From positions 6,822,501-6,886,500 of the forward strand of contig JAKNDB010000087.1 in NCBI GenBank assembly GCA_024305405.1: DNA of 64,000 nt, given 5' to 3'. Below, piece after piece: positions 52,698 through 64,000 of the stretch. Position 1 is the first letter of the stretch. Every line of letters begins with the position of its first letter. Source of the DNA: Dirofilaria immitis (Eukaryota; Nematoda; Chromadorea; Rhabditida; Onchocercidae). A program made the translations under genes and the position numbers. The notes beneath the pieces are model-generated. The model saw only the letters and a program-made list of their open reading frames with translations. It was not told the origin of the DNA and did no database searches.

Positions 52698-53572
52698 ATA
52701 TTACAATTGTAAATTCAGAATTTTGCTTTTCCATTTAAATTTTTACTTGTAGATTTTCCAACTTATCCATCCAAGTTCGTTTCTCTTCTGAGTTCTATAA
52801 CAAGAAAGTGCCGACTGAGATCCATTACTTCTCTCATTATTTTCAAGATTTTTAATTTCATTCATAAGTTTTACGGATTATTTTTTTCTTTTGATGATAT
52901 AATACAATTGAAAATCTTCGACATGGACAAAAAAATTTAAGATATATTGATCTTGAAAATTTTCACTGCAGTATTCTTATTCATTTGACCCTTAAATTGT
53001 AGTATAATGTATTAAGCTGAACTCATCATCTATTTTTATTGCTAATATTTCGTTTGGCTTATTTTGACCAATTATAATCAATTTCATGATTTATTTTGGA
53101 CTTTTAAAATGTTAATCATCACTAATGTTTCTAATCTATGATAAAATTTGGTGGAGTTTGATGATAAGACATGTGTCATTAAAAATTAACATTTATATTT
53201 CCTCACATTAAGATTGAAGAATGTCCCTATAATGTTTCCAATATAAAATGATTATAATAAATTCAAATGAAACCAAAGTTTTCAATAACTTCAACTTTTT
53301 AATTCCTGCCAATGCTTACACTTTTAATAGCACATCCACTTGTCATATAGAGAGAAAACTAGTTCTTTTATGGGAAATGGTAGATACAGCATGCCATCAT
53401 ATTATCAATATTCTTCCGATGAAATAACGCTTGATCAAGAAGGGAGGGGCAAGAAAGGAGAGGACCGGTCGCAGAAATGGGTCGACGACACGTGGAGACA
53501 TTTGTTGTACTTCCACTATCGTCTCACGGTATTCATCACTCTTTTTACTACAATTATTCCCTATTGCATGGG
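52698..53572. other. Upstream region of the TXNDC12-like gene
   Basis: AT-rich. Overlapping open frames at 53340-53692 share the region just before the signal-peptide start but do not match any family. Part of this may be 5' UTR or promoter of the gene starting at 53573. Confidence 0.45.
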
Positions 53573-56099
53573 ATGTACGGGTGTGTTGTTTCTATCGCTT
53601 TCGGTATTATTATTTTATTATTATCTTCATCAAACATAGATGCTTCATTTGATACTAAACAAATCTATCAAAATCCACTTTCACATGGTTAGTGGATAAA
53701 AACTTAAAAAACTAAATTTTCATAGTAATTAAATTAACGAAAATTTGTTTGGAAGGTAAATGATTCTAAGATTTCTTATCAATTCTGATTTCAGAAAGAA
53801 AAGGTTATTATAATAACTACAGCATAATGCAAATTACTCGTTTAATCTTCAAAGATTCAAAATCTTTTCAACTTTTAGTAACACCTCAATGATCAAATGC
53901 CATTAAAATTACAGGTGTTTGCTTTCACTCATTAATTTTTAATTCTTTTTTAATATTTTCAAGGTTTCGGTGAAGATATAGACTGGGTGAAATGGGAAGA
54001 TGCGGTAGAGATGGCAATGGAAGTAAACAAACCGATATTCCTATTAATACACAAATCCTGGTGTCATGCATGCAAAGGTTTGCTCTTCTCTTTTTATCTT
54101 CCTAGGCTATTTAGACCCTTTAACCGGCAACGTAATTAGCATATACCACAATATCATTCTCAACTGTTTAGTCATAATTAGTCTTTGCATGAGTGTTACT
54201 AGAAGTGTGAAGAGAAGTTGGAGTACGTAAACAAAACGATCAACATTCTAAAGCTTGCAACTCCAGCAAATTTTTGATTCTCAGCGATTTAGTTTGTTTT
54301 TAAGATATGTCAATAAAATGTATGAGATATGTATGAGATAATTGACGACTAGTTTTATTTTAGCATTAAAGAAGACATTCCAACAATCGAATGCCCGAAA
54401 GGCTTTTAAACAGCTCTCCAAATATTTTATTATGGTGAATACAGAAGATGATGAAGAACCATATGAAGAAGAATACAGACCAGATGGAAAATATATCCCA
54501 CGTGTACTTTTCTTAGGTAAACATAAATTTAAACAATACCATTAAATTATTATCATCCTTTTTGAAAGTCTATTTAAGCAAAACAGCAAGAAAAAGATGG
54601 TAATAAAACATTCAAATCGATTCAGCTCAACTATTTACCTTAAAAAAATTAATATACTTTGCAAAAGGTTCACAAATTTTCAGTCAGGTGTGAAATAGAA
54701 TTTGAAGAAAGAAAATGAAACATTAAGAGCTGAAATAAGTGGAAAAATTTTTTTTTAGATGAAGTGTTCTGCGGTAAAAAGTTTCATGAATTCCGTCTTG
54801 TGATAATGAAATCAGCTGATACCTAAAAATTGAATTCTTCTTTTTAAATCCCTTAAAATTTGTTACTGTTAATTAATTAATTTTTGATAGCGAATTCCTT
54901 GGGCGTTTACTTCTCGAGAAGAAGTTCCCATTAGAATGATTTTAGCATAATATCAAATTTTAATAATGAAAAATCAAGCGAAAGTTTTATGAAATTTAAA
55001 ATGCACAATTTAAAAACAGAAATATACTAATCCTAAGAAATTAAAATGGCATAAATTTTTCTCTTCTACTAAAACTTGCCATTTGGTCGATTTCCTGTCG
55101 ATCAAATATCGATCAAATATGTTGCTTGATGATCCATTATATTTCTCTAGAAAACACTATCTTTGAGTGGTAGAAATCAGTAATCGTAATCAGTCTATAA
55201 GCATTTGCATAGGATTTATGTGTGTTGAAAATGTCACATAATTTTCGATCAATTGTCAATTTATTGATTTCTCTTCTCTCATTTGAAATTCACATTTCAC
55301 AGTATTTTAGATAAAAATGGCGATCTATTACCACAGTTTAAAAATAAGAAAGCAGAATACAAGGACTACGCATATTATTATTCTTCACCTGCTGATGTGC
55401 TCAATTCGATGAAAGATGTTATGCGATACTATAATATTGATGTCAGTTTGCTTTTCATTAATTGATATTTCTAGTAAACTAAATTTACTTAATATTTCAG
55501 TTTATACAGATAAAGTTGTTTCATTTCTTGACAAAATTCATTTCTTTTGTTTTTTAAATTTTTGTTTCAGTACCAATGCTGGCTATTAGAATTCTTTCAA
55601 AATATATTATAACTATGAAGTGAATGAAAAAAAAAAAAAATTAGTCTTTTGCGAAGTTCTAAAGAATTCAACTGTAAAAGAAATGTCTTAACAAATAACT
55701 GCTTAAATAATGATAGCATTTCTGGTATACTGATTTTATACTTCGCTATATTCTAAAAAAGTGCCGGAACTTTTATTATGAAGAAGTAATAATTGGCCTC
55801 AGTATCATTCCAATTTCGCAGACAATATCAACTAGGTCTTGTGATTTGAATTTTATGAAAAGACTTTAATCCTAGTGCCTTTTGACCTATAACGCTGTTG
55901 CCTTAGGAAACTAAAAATTCCTGCAGTTGTTTAGAAACTTTTTCCTTCAGTCATCATTTCTTTACCACTAGAGTTATTTTAGTTCACATTTCAGGTTCCA
56001 GAAATGAAAAAAGGTCAAAAATTAAAACCAAACAAATCGATGGACGATGAAGATAAAAACCGAAAAAGAAGAGATTACAATCAAAAGTACGAAAAGTAA
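53573..56099 (+). CDS. Secreted/ER thioredoxin-fold protein of the TXNDC12 (ERp18)/AGR group
   Basis: TXNDC12-type proteins are small ER thioredoxin-fold oxidoreductases. Five exons: 53573-53687, 53964-54077, 54364-54516, 55311-55441 and 55995-56099. They sum to 618 nt, 205 aa plus stop, all in phase. The N-terminus is a signal peptide ([20 protein letters not shown]). The mature protein has [18 protein letters not shown], then the active-site segment [15 protein letters not shown] (CxxC = CHAC), the family stretch [13 protein letters not shown], the [16 protein letters not shown] segment with its cis-proline region, and a lysine-rich tail ending NQKYEK. Other TXNDC12 proteins end in a KDEL-like signal; this one has none. 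The acceptor of exon 4 must be the tag at 55308-55310, because the nearer cag leads to a stop. The start was chosen because it opens the signal peptide; upstream ATGs lack one. C. elegans homologues are called txdc-12. Confidence 0.92.
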
Positions 56100-56151
56100 A
56101 CAGATCAGCAAATCTGATTTATAGCTTTCCGGAAATCATAAATGAAAAAGA

Positions 56152-56157
56152 AATAAA
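56152..56157 (+). terminator. Likely polyadenylation signal of the TXNDC12-like gene
   Basis: AATAAA 53 nt after the stop codon, in a short 3' UTR. Confidence 0.6.
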
Positions 56158-59100
56158 ATATTTTTAAGAATACATTGTAATTAGCTGGCATATTTATTCA
56201 TTATGCGGGGAACTGATTTGCATAATGTGATGATTATCCTGCCTCTTTAACATTTGAATATATATGCGAGCATATAATACATTCATATACGACATGTGCT
56301 TAAAAATTTACATGTAATCTACGTGTAGTAAACGTGTGAACATATTTATTCTACTTCTTGATGGTTACGAAAAGTTTCTAAGAAATTAAAAAAAAGTCTT
56401 AATGATAGACAATAAGATTCTTGGCAAACTAATTCGTTGAAAGTATATAAACTTACTGCGCGTGAAATGATTTATAAACTATAATTTTACAAAGCAATAA
56501 AGATAGCGATAACCTACGTCTGTTATCAGAATTGATGACTGTTTTTATCATTTTGAATTACTATTGTATTGAAATGGTTGTTTGATATATTGCATTGCAA
56601 TCTATTAATTTTAGGCATTGAGCATTGTCATAAAAAATTTCTTTCAAAAATATTGAAAAGTATTTAGAAATCAGATGTTGTTCCACCGAGTTTTATATTA
56701 TTTAAATAGGGTCGTTTAGTAGAAATTCAAGTGATTATCTGTCGATCTTTAGAGGTCATTTTTAAATATCATAATTTTTCGCTTTTCTACTTGGTCAAAT
56801 TTGATATAGTAAAATATAATACATAACTTTTATTTATATCCTCTTTGTTCAAATCACTTTCAGTCGAAGGTTATGCAATATTTTAAGCCTGAATGCCATA
56901 TAATTTATTAATTTAAGAAGAAGTAATGTTAAATTATTATGGCTGAATGTGAGTGTAGCAAAAAAACTTAACAGCCCTTATTTTTAGACAATTGAACAAT
57001 GTAATGTAGAATTGTAAAATATTTTATCTAATTTATATAAAATAGTATTCCAAATCATATAATCATTTATCATACATTTTACCATTTTTTCTTCCTTGAT
57101 TTAATTTAAATTTTATGAATAACTTGATGATATTTCTGAATGATCTTAAATTCCTCTAATTAATTTCAAGACTTTCAGGGTAATAAATATCATGCCTTAT
57201 ATAAAGTATTGAAAAGTATGTGATTTATTAATGTCTTGAGCAATGCTTCAAATGTAAATCAATAAGAATTTATTTATCTGGAAGGAATTTGATGGAAGAA
57301 GTAACAAGAAAACTTCTGCAATAGCTCAATTCTTCGAAAATATCCAGATGTAAGAAGCTAGAATCTCTGTTTTTTATTTTTTTTTTGTTACTGTTAGTAA
57401 ATTGATGAGCATACGAAACTTATTCTCTTATTTAGAATAATTAATTAAATTATTGCTGGATTCTTTTCCTGGAATAATAAATCGTTCGTTTCCGTACCAG
57501 TATCTTGTATTCACTGATACTATCACTCCAAATTTCAACAACAAAAATTTGCAAATATTTAAGCAATCCATTCAAAAACTCATAAAATTCAACAGGTAAC
57601 TTCACTAATGAAAAGAAAATATGCACAGACCGCATTCAGAATTTTGCTTCAGAAGTAGAATTTTGCTTAAAATTAATTGTAAATTCTTTGATCTAATTCT
57701 ATTTGCATGTTATTCAACAGCATGAAATAATAAAACCATTAATGATTCAATATCACTTTTTATTGTTAAAAAATATTCTAGTACTTTATTGTGTTATCTC
57801 TTATTCAAATTTATGTAAAGTTCAAGAATTTTCGATTTTCAAATGACCGCAAATCTCTGATTAGTTTAGGAGCAGCTTAACCTTTATAAGAGAATTTTCT
57901 TTAACAAGATTATCATAAGTATGCATGATGAGTAAAAGAGATAAGAATTTAACAATTTTCTTTAGTTCCAAATTTTCGATTAGTTAGAAAAGACGAACCT
58001 CATAAATAAAAAAGTGTTTTGAGATTAAAAGGTTGGTTTAAATATTATAAATATTGGCACTAAAGATGCATTTGTTTTGGTTTAAAATGGCAAATTTATC
58101 TATCATTTTATAATTTATCAGAAATTGTTATCACGATCTAAAATTTTTTTTTCTTCTTCATATCAGCAGAAAATGATTGAGACTTCCCAAATTAAGCAAT
58201 AATTCAGTGTTCAAATTACCGAAACGTTTCTTCCCGCTCTCAATTAGATTATTCATCACACCTAATATTCAATCAATAAATCAGATATTTGAAACATATA
58301 TAAAAATTTATTTTTTTATCGATGTTTTTCAAAATTAAAAGTTTGCGCTATAAAACATTAGATCGGAGAAAAAGTAGGAGAAAAGTAACTTCAGACATCT
58401 GCTCTATTTTTTAACATGTGATTCCAAATACAACCTTAAAATTCTATTCTTTATCAAACTTTATCGAAATGACTAATCATTCTGATATGGTTTGCTTTCA
58501 GCTTAATCCAGGAATTTTTTATCTATAAATCAAAAATTTGAGGTTAAGCTATTTTTAAAAATTTAAAAAACATACAAAAGGGGTCAGATTAATGAATGCC
58601 TCGTTAAAATTTTACTTACATGTCATTTTTTCGAGATTGGATAACTACTTAAGCTGTATTTAGAATTGGAGCTCTAACATTGCTAGCCGCCGATTGACCT
58701 CTAACCCCCTGCTGAATAGTATTGCATTATTGCATCATAAGCCATCGTTATTCTTGTTGAAGTTTTCATGGTGCGGGCTATGGAAGAAGAAAATGTTGAC
58801 AGAATGAAAGCTCTGCAACTTATGTAATGTAACTATTATTTTTGCAGTTATTCAGATATCTCACTGCTACTAATATGGAAGAAGAAAATGTTTCCACTCG
58901 TATTACCGAATTAATTTGCATATTCGGCATTTCTTTGAGCATCACTAAGTCATTACGAATTTATACAAAAATCATTGCAACCTTACAGTATTACATTTTA
59001 AAGACAAGAAGAAATATTTTATATTTACTTTGATTTTTTGATTCGAACTTGGATGATGCAGTCGTTCTCCAACTTCATTTTTATTGAGAAGAATGAAGTA

Positions 59101-60066
59101 ATAAATTCTACTGATTGGTTTCTAATAAAATATAAAATAGTATCAACATCAAAATGATTATTTTCGGATATTTTGAGGCAAAAGATGAGAGTCAAAATAA
59201 ATGAATTCTTTCTGCCTCATTACTTTAAGAATTAATAGTCAATATACGTCTAATATCATATATCATGATGCCGTTAAGATGAGCTATAAGTAAAGTAATA
59301 TATGACTCACTTCTGTACAGCACTTAATTGCCCATTACTAATGTGACCTCTGATGTTGGCACTTGCAAAATATTGGCTAAAAATTAATGTTAGATTGTCG
59401 CATTATATTTCTATTTGTTTTAATTATCATCGTAGTATAATGTTTATAATTTTCATTTTTAGAATTATTAGCAGAAAGTTAGTCCAAAAATTTTGAATCA
59501 TGTTAAGCTTGTTTGACTGCTTGTAAAATCAGCAATTAAAATTATGTAAAAAAATTTCGAATAGTTCAAAACTAAAATTTTAATTCTACATAAAATTAGA
59601 AAAAGTAAGAAAGATTCTACATTTTTCTTAAGACAGAAGGGAAAATTAGAAGTGTTAACAATGGATGACATCCTGCTGTGTGTTGAACTTTTCTATAGAA
59701 GTGACGAAGACTGTTACTGATCATGCGATATTTATAGTTATTTGAGAAGTAAATAAAACATGTCTCAAGAAGAGAGCAGTAACAATAGCAGATAAATATA
59801 ATATATGGATCTGCCGACGGAATATGCTTAGCACAATTAACTTAATATCAAATTACAAATCGCCTATCATGTCGCAAGAACTTTTGAAGAAATAAAAGTT
59901 CTTTCATCTAACCTGACTTAAGGACAAAAACCAGCTTGGAAAATCATCCTTCCCACCTTTCAAAATATAGCTTTCAGATGCACTTCATTCTCAGCTTAAA
60001 TCGATATTTCTATTTTGAGAACACATGATTAATGCATGAAAATTTGCGATTCACAAATTCGATGTT
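56158..60066. other. Intergenic region between converging genes
   Basis: About 3.9 kb with no recognisable gene. It holds a duplicated 19-mer at 58779-58797 and 58874-58892 with short weak open frames around it, and a slightly more GC-rich patch at ~58675-58800. No mobile element or RNA gene was recognised. Confidence 0.55.
58779..58892. repeat. Dispersed exact 19-mer repeat (two copies, 95 bp apart)
   Basis: tatggaagaagaaaatgtt occurs at 58779-58797 and again at 58874-58892. Both copies would encode MEEENV after an ATG. The flanks differ. Confidence 0.85.
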
Positions 60067-61210
60067 CTAATGCACTCGATTGCTGTCTACCGATACATAA
60101 AGTGATCTCCTATGATGAGTTGCAGCATCTGCTTCATCTTTTTCTCTCTGAGTATCGCTGAGAATCTGCGTGAGAGCATAAATATAATTGTTGGCCATTC
60201 GAAGTGTTTCTAAATAAAGTGAAGCAGGTATTTATCAATCAGAATTTATGAATATGTTACATTCTGCAAAAAAAATCTCGAAAAATTATGTGAATGGAAG
60301 AGATTATGAAAAAGATATATTCACCAATTTTAGTCAGCTTCGGTTCATCTGGAAGTTGTGGTAGTGTGCGTCGTAACTTTTCTAGCGCCTCGTTTAAATT
60401 ATGCATCCGGCGACGTTCGCGAGCATTCGCTTTACTTCGGCGAATTTGCTTCATTCGTCGAATAGTTTCCGGACTTCGAACTCGACAGCGATATTTTCTT
60501 TTGTTCGTTTTATTATATCATGTCCGATGTTTTTGCCTTCTCGTTGCATAGACTAAATACTGCTTGCTCAACTTTTGGAAAAAAATTTCAAGCATCCAAT
60601 ATATTTAAAAAAAATGGATTTCTCACTGATCTTTAAATTTTGATGAACTTAAATTGCAATTATCGAATTATTAATATGCATGTTAAGATCAGTGATAAGG
60701 TCAGTAACAAATTGAAATGCAATAAACATTGAACCATAGATAATAAACTTTATACGCTGTTATGGCATAAATAACACTAATCGAACTACACTAACAAAAA
60801 GTATACTGTAGAAATACTGTAATGAATGTGAAAACAGTAAATAAGCAAGACGTAATATTTAATCTCTGAAAATTTTTATTAGAAAATTGAATGATTAATG
60901 GATTAATTAATGTGGTTTAATTCCCTTATTGCTAGATGCAAGCAGAAAAAAAGTGAAATGTAGTGAAGCTCATCGAGAAATTGTTAAGATAATTTTAGCA
61001 AGGAGTAAGCGAATCAATGAAATACCTGATGTTGAGATATATACTTAGAAGTGGAAGATTTCTGATTCAAATACTTTACAATCAACGATTTATCCATGGA
61101 CGAAGACATTGTGAATGGTACTTCTCTTTTTACTCTTGATATCCTAGTTGGCGTAGAAGGCGTGGTAATGATTCGACCATCCACCAATTTACAGTATCCG
61201 CATAAAAAAC
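60067..61210 (-). CDS. Neurogenin-like (atonal superfamily) bHLH transcription factor
   Basis: Neuronal-fate type DNA-binding transcription factor. Exon 60552-60325 encodes a basic region and first helix: KANARERRRMHNLNEALEKL, then LRRTLPQLPDEPKLTKI. Exon 60209-60067 supplies helix 2 (ETLRMANNYIYALTQIL) and a short tail ending SNRVH. The junction (ATT G / AA ACA) is exact. Loop length and the PDEPKLTKIETLR motif favour the neurogenin branch over NeuroD or atonal proper; C. elegans ngn-1 is the likely counterpart. One base is missing in the A4 run at 60499-60502: MQREGKNIGHDIIKRTK is in one frame and KYRCRVRSPETIRR in the next. The upstream exon 61210-61026 (CGYCKLVDGRIITTPSTPTR...) joins in phase 0 and is probably part of the gene. 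Its own 5' exon was not found, so the true start may be ATG 60549, an ATG within the upstream exon, or further upstream. Confidence 0.88.
60499..60502 (-). other. Probable missing base in the bHLH exon
   Basis: One extra A changes ACA AAA GAA AAT into ACA AAA AGA AAA TAT CGC and joins the upstream codons to the basic region. Without it the upstream frame stops at TGA after RKLFDE, and the bHLH frame is closed by a TGA before it. Confidence 0.7.
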
Positions 61211-63928
61211 CTAGAAAATGAACAAAAACTGTCTTATCATTTCGGTATTTCTGCATTTAAGGAAATACTTCTTCCCACTATTTTTACGTAAATATGATAA
61301 TCAATATATCGTTTTTGTGAGAATGGATTCCTACATTTTTCCTGCTGCTGAAAAATAGATATATAGATTGATTCTCGGATATCTTCTACTCCTGTTATTT
61401 CATAAGATGTATATTATTTTTGTTTGAAATAGATCTGAATAATAGATAAATCAGTGTAAGCAAAAGTTCAATATAAAAATATCGAACAAAAGAAATAATA
61501 TCAAAAATCTTTATAAAGAGAATGAAATAAAGTGGACAATGGAACAAATTAAAATCATTTATGCTTTGCAATAAATCCCATTTAAAAAGTATGAAATATA
61601 CTTGTGTTTTCTAAACATTGATACTCCTTGTTGCTTACACACTGATATTATTTCTTTTGCTTACAATCTTTAAATGAAGTTTTAGGAATTTTGGAAAAAA
61701 AGTCGGAAGTTTCAGGATCGATTACGTCTTCTCATTAATCAGAATTCATTTCATATTTATGTATTCAAAATAGATTAGTTGAAATTTGTGATTCATATCT
61801 TATTGATGTTATTCATATACGGTATCCATTTTAATTCAGATATTACATTTTTACTGGTATATAATACGAGAAAAGACCATTTTTATAGATGAGCAAAATG
61901 TGACACCCAGTAATTTCAGTAAGCGAAAGCAGATGTACCAATGTGTCATTTTGTTGATAATATAAATAATTAACGTGAAGTGTGGAGAGATGGAAAACGG
62001 TGGCAATTTGATCAGATAAATGGATTACTGAATTATGAGAAGAGAAAGAAGAGTGACGACGACCCAATCAGATGGTTTCGAATTAAGAAATGGGCATCCT
62101 TCGTTGCGCAATAGTAAGTTCTTGCTGATTGAAAAAGAATAAAAATTTTTTTTCATATTCTGGAATTTCAAAGAAGAAATTACATTGTTTAAATATTTAA
62201 AGTACAATTTAAAGATTATAATTAATCAAAGTTTAGAGATATTTCAAGAAATAGAATTCCTGTTAGACAAATTACATTGTTTCGGTTAAATAATCAATAA
62301 GTTTAATTGTTTTCTATTCATTTGGCTCGATTCAAAAAAATCAGCACACATTTACTAAACATGATAGAAATTGGTAATATTGTGCTATATGAACATGATA
62401 TCAATGATACATTAAATATTTGCAACCAGAGTTAGTTTTTCTAGATGTATCATTTGTTGGATCATTGAGAGGTTGATGGATATTATCCATAGAAATGACT
62501 GAAGAAAATAAGAATAGTTATATAATACAGCAATATCGCTACATCGGAAAAATCATGAAGAAATACAATGAGTGAGAAAAATCGAGAGTCGAAGGAATTT
62601 TGAACTCTTCAAAAAATTTTCAAATCTCCCTTGCAGCTTCAAATATCAGTCAGTTACAACGATATAGATTTTCATTTCATCCATATTTTTCCAAGGAATA
62701 CAAATGCAAATAATTTGCTAGTTAATCAATAATTATTATTCGAACAATGGAATAATATTATCTAATTTAACTTCTAGTTCGGATGTAAAAGGCCATAATT
62801 TGTTTAGATTTTCATACTAATCCATTCTGTATTGAAACCGATTATATTTAATAATTTTTGGAAATTCTAAATATTTTGATGGCATAATCTAAGCTGCTTT
62901 TTTAGAAGTTTTCCATATTATGTACATCATTCGTCTTAAAGTTGGAGATATATTTGCAATATTAGTATCACCAATATTTCTCGAGAAACATTAACTGAAT
63001 TATGATTAGAATTAGTTAACTAGGGATCTGGAGATAATTGTAATATATTTGTTTTCTTTTCTTTGAAAAGGAGAAAAACAAAACAGGAGAAAAATAATAA
63101 AAAAAGCAAAGTAACGAAAAATAATAAATGAATGCCCAACTTTCACATAGATTTCGTTTCCACATTAAAATTTAGATCATATTGAAGAAACTGCTGCTTA
63201 CAACAAAAAGCCTTCCTTGACAATCATTTTATATCTGTTAAACTTCCTCTTAAATATCCTCCCGTTTATTTTGTAAGTAGATGCCTCCATACCTCTTTGC
63301 TTTATTATTAACGTTCATGTGCACTTCTGCAAACAAATTTTTATTGAAGTATCAACAACTATAAAAAACGTTTCATAATGAAAATTTTTGGACCCCTGTA
63401 ATATGTCATCGCAGCAACTGAGCCATTCAAAAGTATAAATGTTCTATCATAGTTTTGAGCAAAACTGAACACTGTATCAATGATATTTAAAGTATTTACT
63501 AATGCTTCGAACTGTTAAAAACTTTATCTTGCTCAAATTCAAAGAAAAAATGTTCTGACATTGTGATAAAAAATATTTTCAAGATAAAAGCGTCCAATGA
63601 AATGCGAAATAAAAATCCAAATAACAAAAACCAAATATATGAACAATTATCATGGAGGGAATTTAGAAGTGAAACAGTCTGATTTTTCATAATAATTTCT
63701 ACATTTCGTGCAATAAGATTTCTTCCATAAAAATTGAATAAATTTATAAAGAGTGATTTTGGGAAATGATCACTAAAATGCCTTTTTCGGCAAAATTATT
63801 TCTTAGAATTTTTCAGTTATTGAAAAATCTATCAATACTAGATCATAAGTTCTGAAGTAGGAAATGTTTAATAAATGGAAAAATGGAAAAACAGTAACAG
63901 TAAAAAACATGAGAACAAAAAAATCGAA
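61211..63928. other. Intergenic or 5' region of the bHLH gene
   Basis: About 2.7 kb of AT-rich sequence. Minus-strand open frames at 61843-62207 are weak and unrecognised, but they could include an upstream bHLH exon. Nothing else is supported. Confidence 0.45.
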
Positions 63929-63969
63929 TCACTCATCATCGCGAGCTCGTTTTCGACTACGTCCAGTTT
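63929..63969 (-). CDS. Last exon of a minus-strand gene extending beyond the window
   Basis: After a 'tttttttag' acceptor, 41 nt read (x)TGRSRKRARDDE and a stop. The basic-then-acidic tail resembles the C-terminus of a nuclear protein with a localisation signal. The rest of the gene lies outside, so no product can be named. Short length means chance cannot be excluded. Confidence 0.35.
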
Positions 63970-64000
63970 CTAAAAAAATTCACAAAGTGCAAGGCATATT

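Noticed and set aside
53340..53639. Longer N-terminus for the TXNDC12-like protein (frame starting MSYREKTSS)
   Set aside because: That frame is different from the one that joins the thioredoxin exons, and it ends in a stop. The chosen start opens a clean signal peptide.

Overview
The window looks like nuclear DNA of a parasitic nematode, most likely a filarial or other clade III species. It is very AT-rich, and its genes are broken into many short exons joined by GT..AG introns. Several start codons sit a few bases after a strong 'tttcag/tttag' acceptor, as expected for spliced-leader trans-splicing. The gene set (nematode-type P-glycoprotein, HORMA meiotic axis protein, TXNDC12-like ER thioredoxin, neurogenin-type bHLH) fits. 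The species itself cannot be read from the sequence.

Layout. From 1 to 22.8 kb everything recognisable is on the minus strand. Reading in the direction of transcription: a small unrecognised 184-aa protein (22795-22031), an orphan open exon (21403-21034), the largest subunit of RNA polymerase I (20797-6842, about 31 exons), and a HORMA-domain meiotic chromosome-axis protein (4795 to about 91). From 28 to 56 kb the recognisable genes are on the plus strand: a 508-aa amino-acid/auxin permease family (AAAP) transporter (28127-31984), a full-length P-glycoprotein ABC transporter (36623-46087, 26 exons) and a secreted 205-aa thioredoxin-fold protein of the TXNDC12/AGR group (53573-56099). A neurogenin-like bHLH gene lies on the minus strand at 61210-60067. 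The last exon of another minus-strand gene is at the right edge. The rest is AT-rich intergenic sequence with short two-copy tandem repeats, some strong hairpins and one probable serpin relic.

The most important technical observation is a set of single-base gaps. Four otherwise healthy genes (HORMA, POLR1A, P-glycoprotein, bHLH) are interrupted by frameshifts inside conserved exons. Seven places, six clear and one weaker, are repaired by adding one base, usually in a short A/T run. Two other genes (AAAP transporter, TXNDC12-like) and the 184-aa gene sum exactly to whole codons over all exons. The simplest reading is uncorrected base-calling errors in the assembly, not pseudogenes. Any automatic gene model here will be split or truncated.

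Biologically the most interesting items are: the metazoan-type HMG-box-like docking insert visible in the Pol I largest subunit; the nematode HORMA axis protein with a long, divergent tail; a relic exon in the P-glycoprotein that resembles the exon it lies beside; a perfect 21-bp hairpin; and a pair of mutually exclusive overlapping hairpins next to a serpin fragment.
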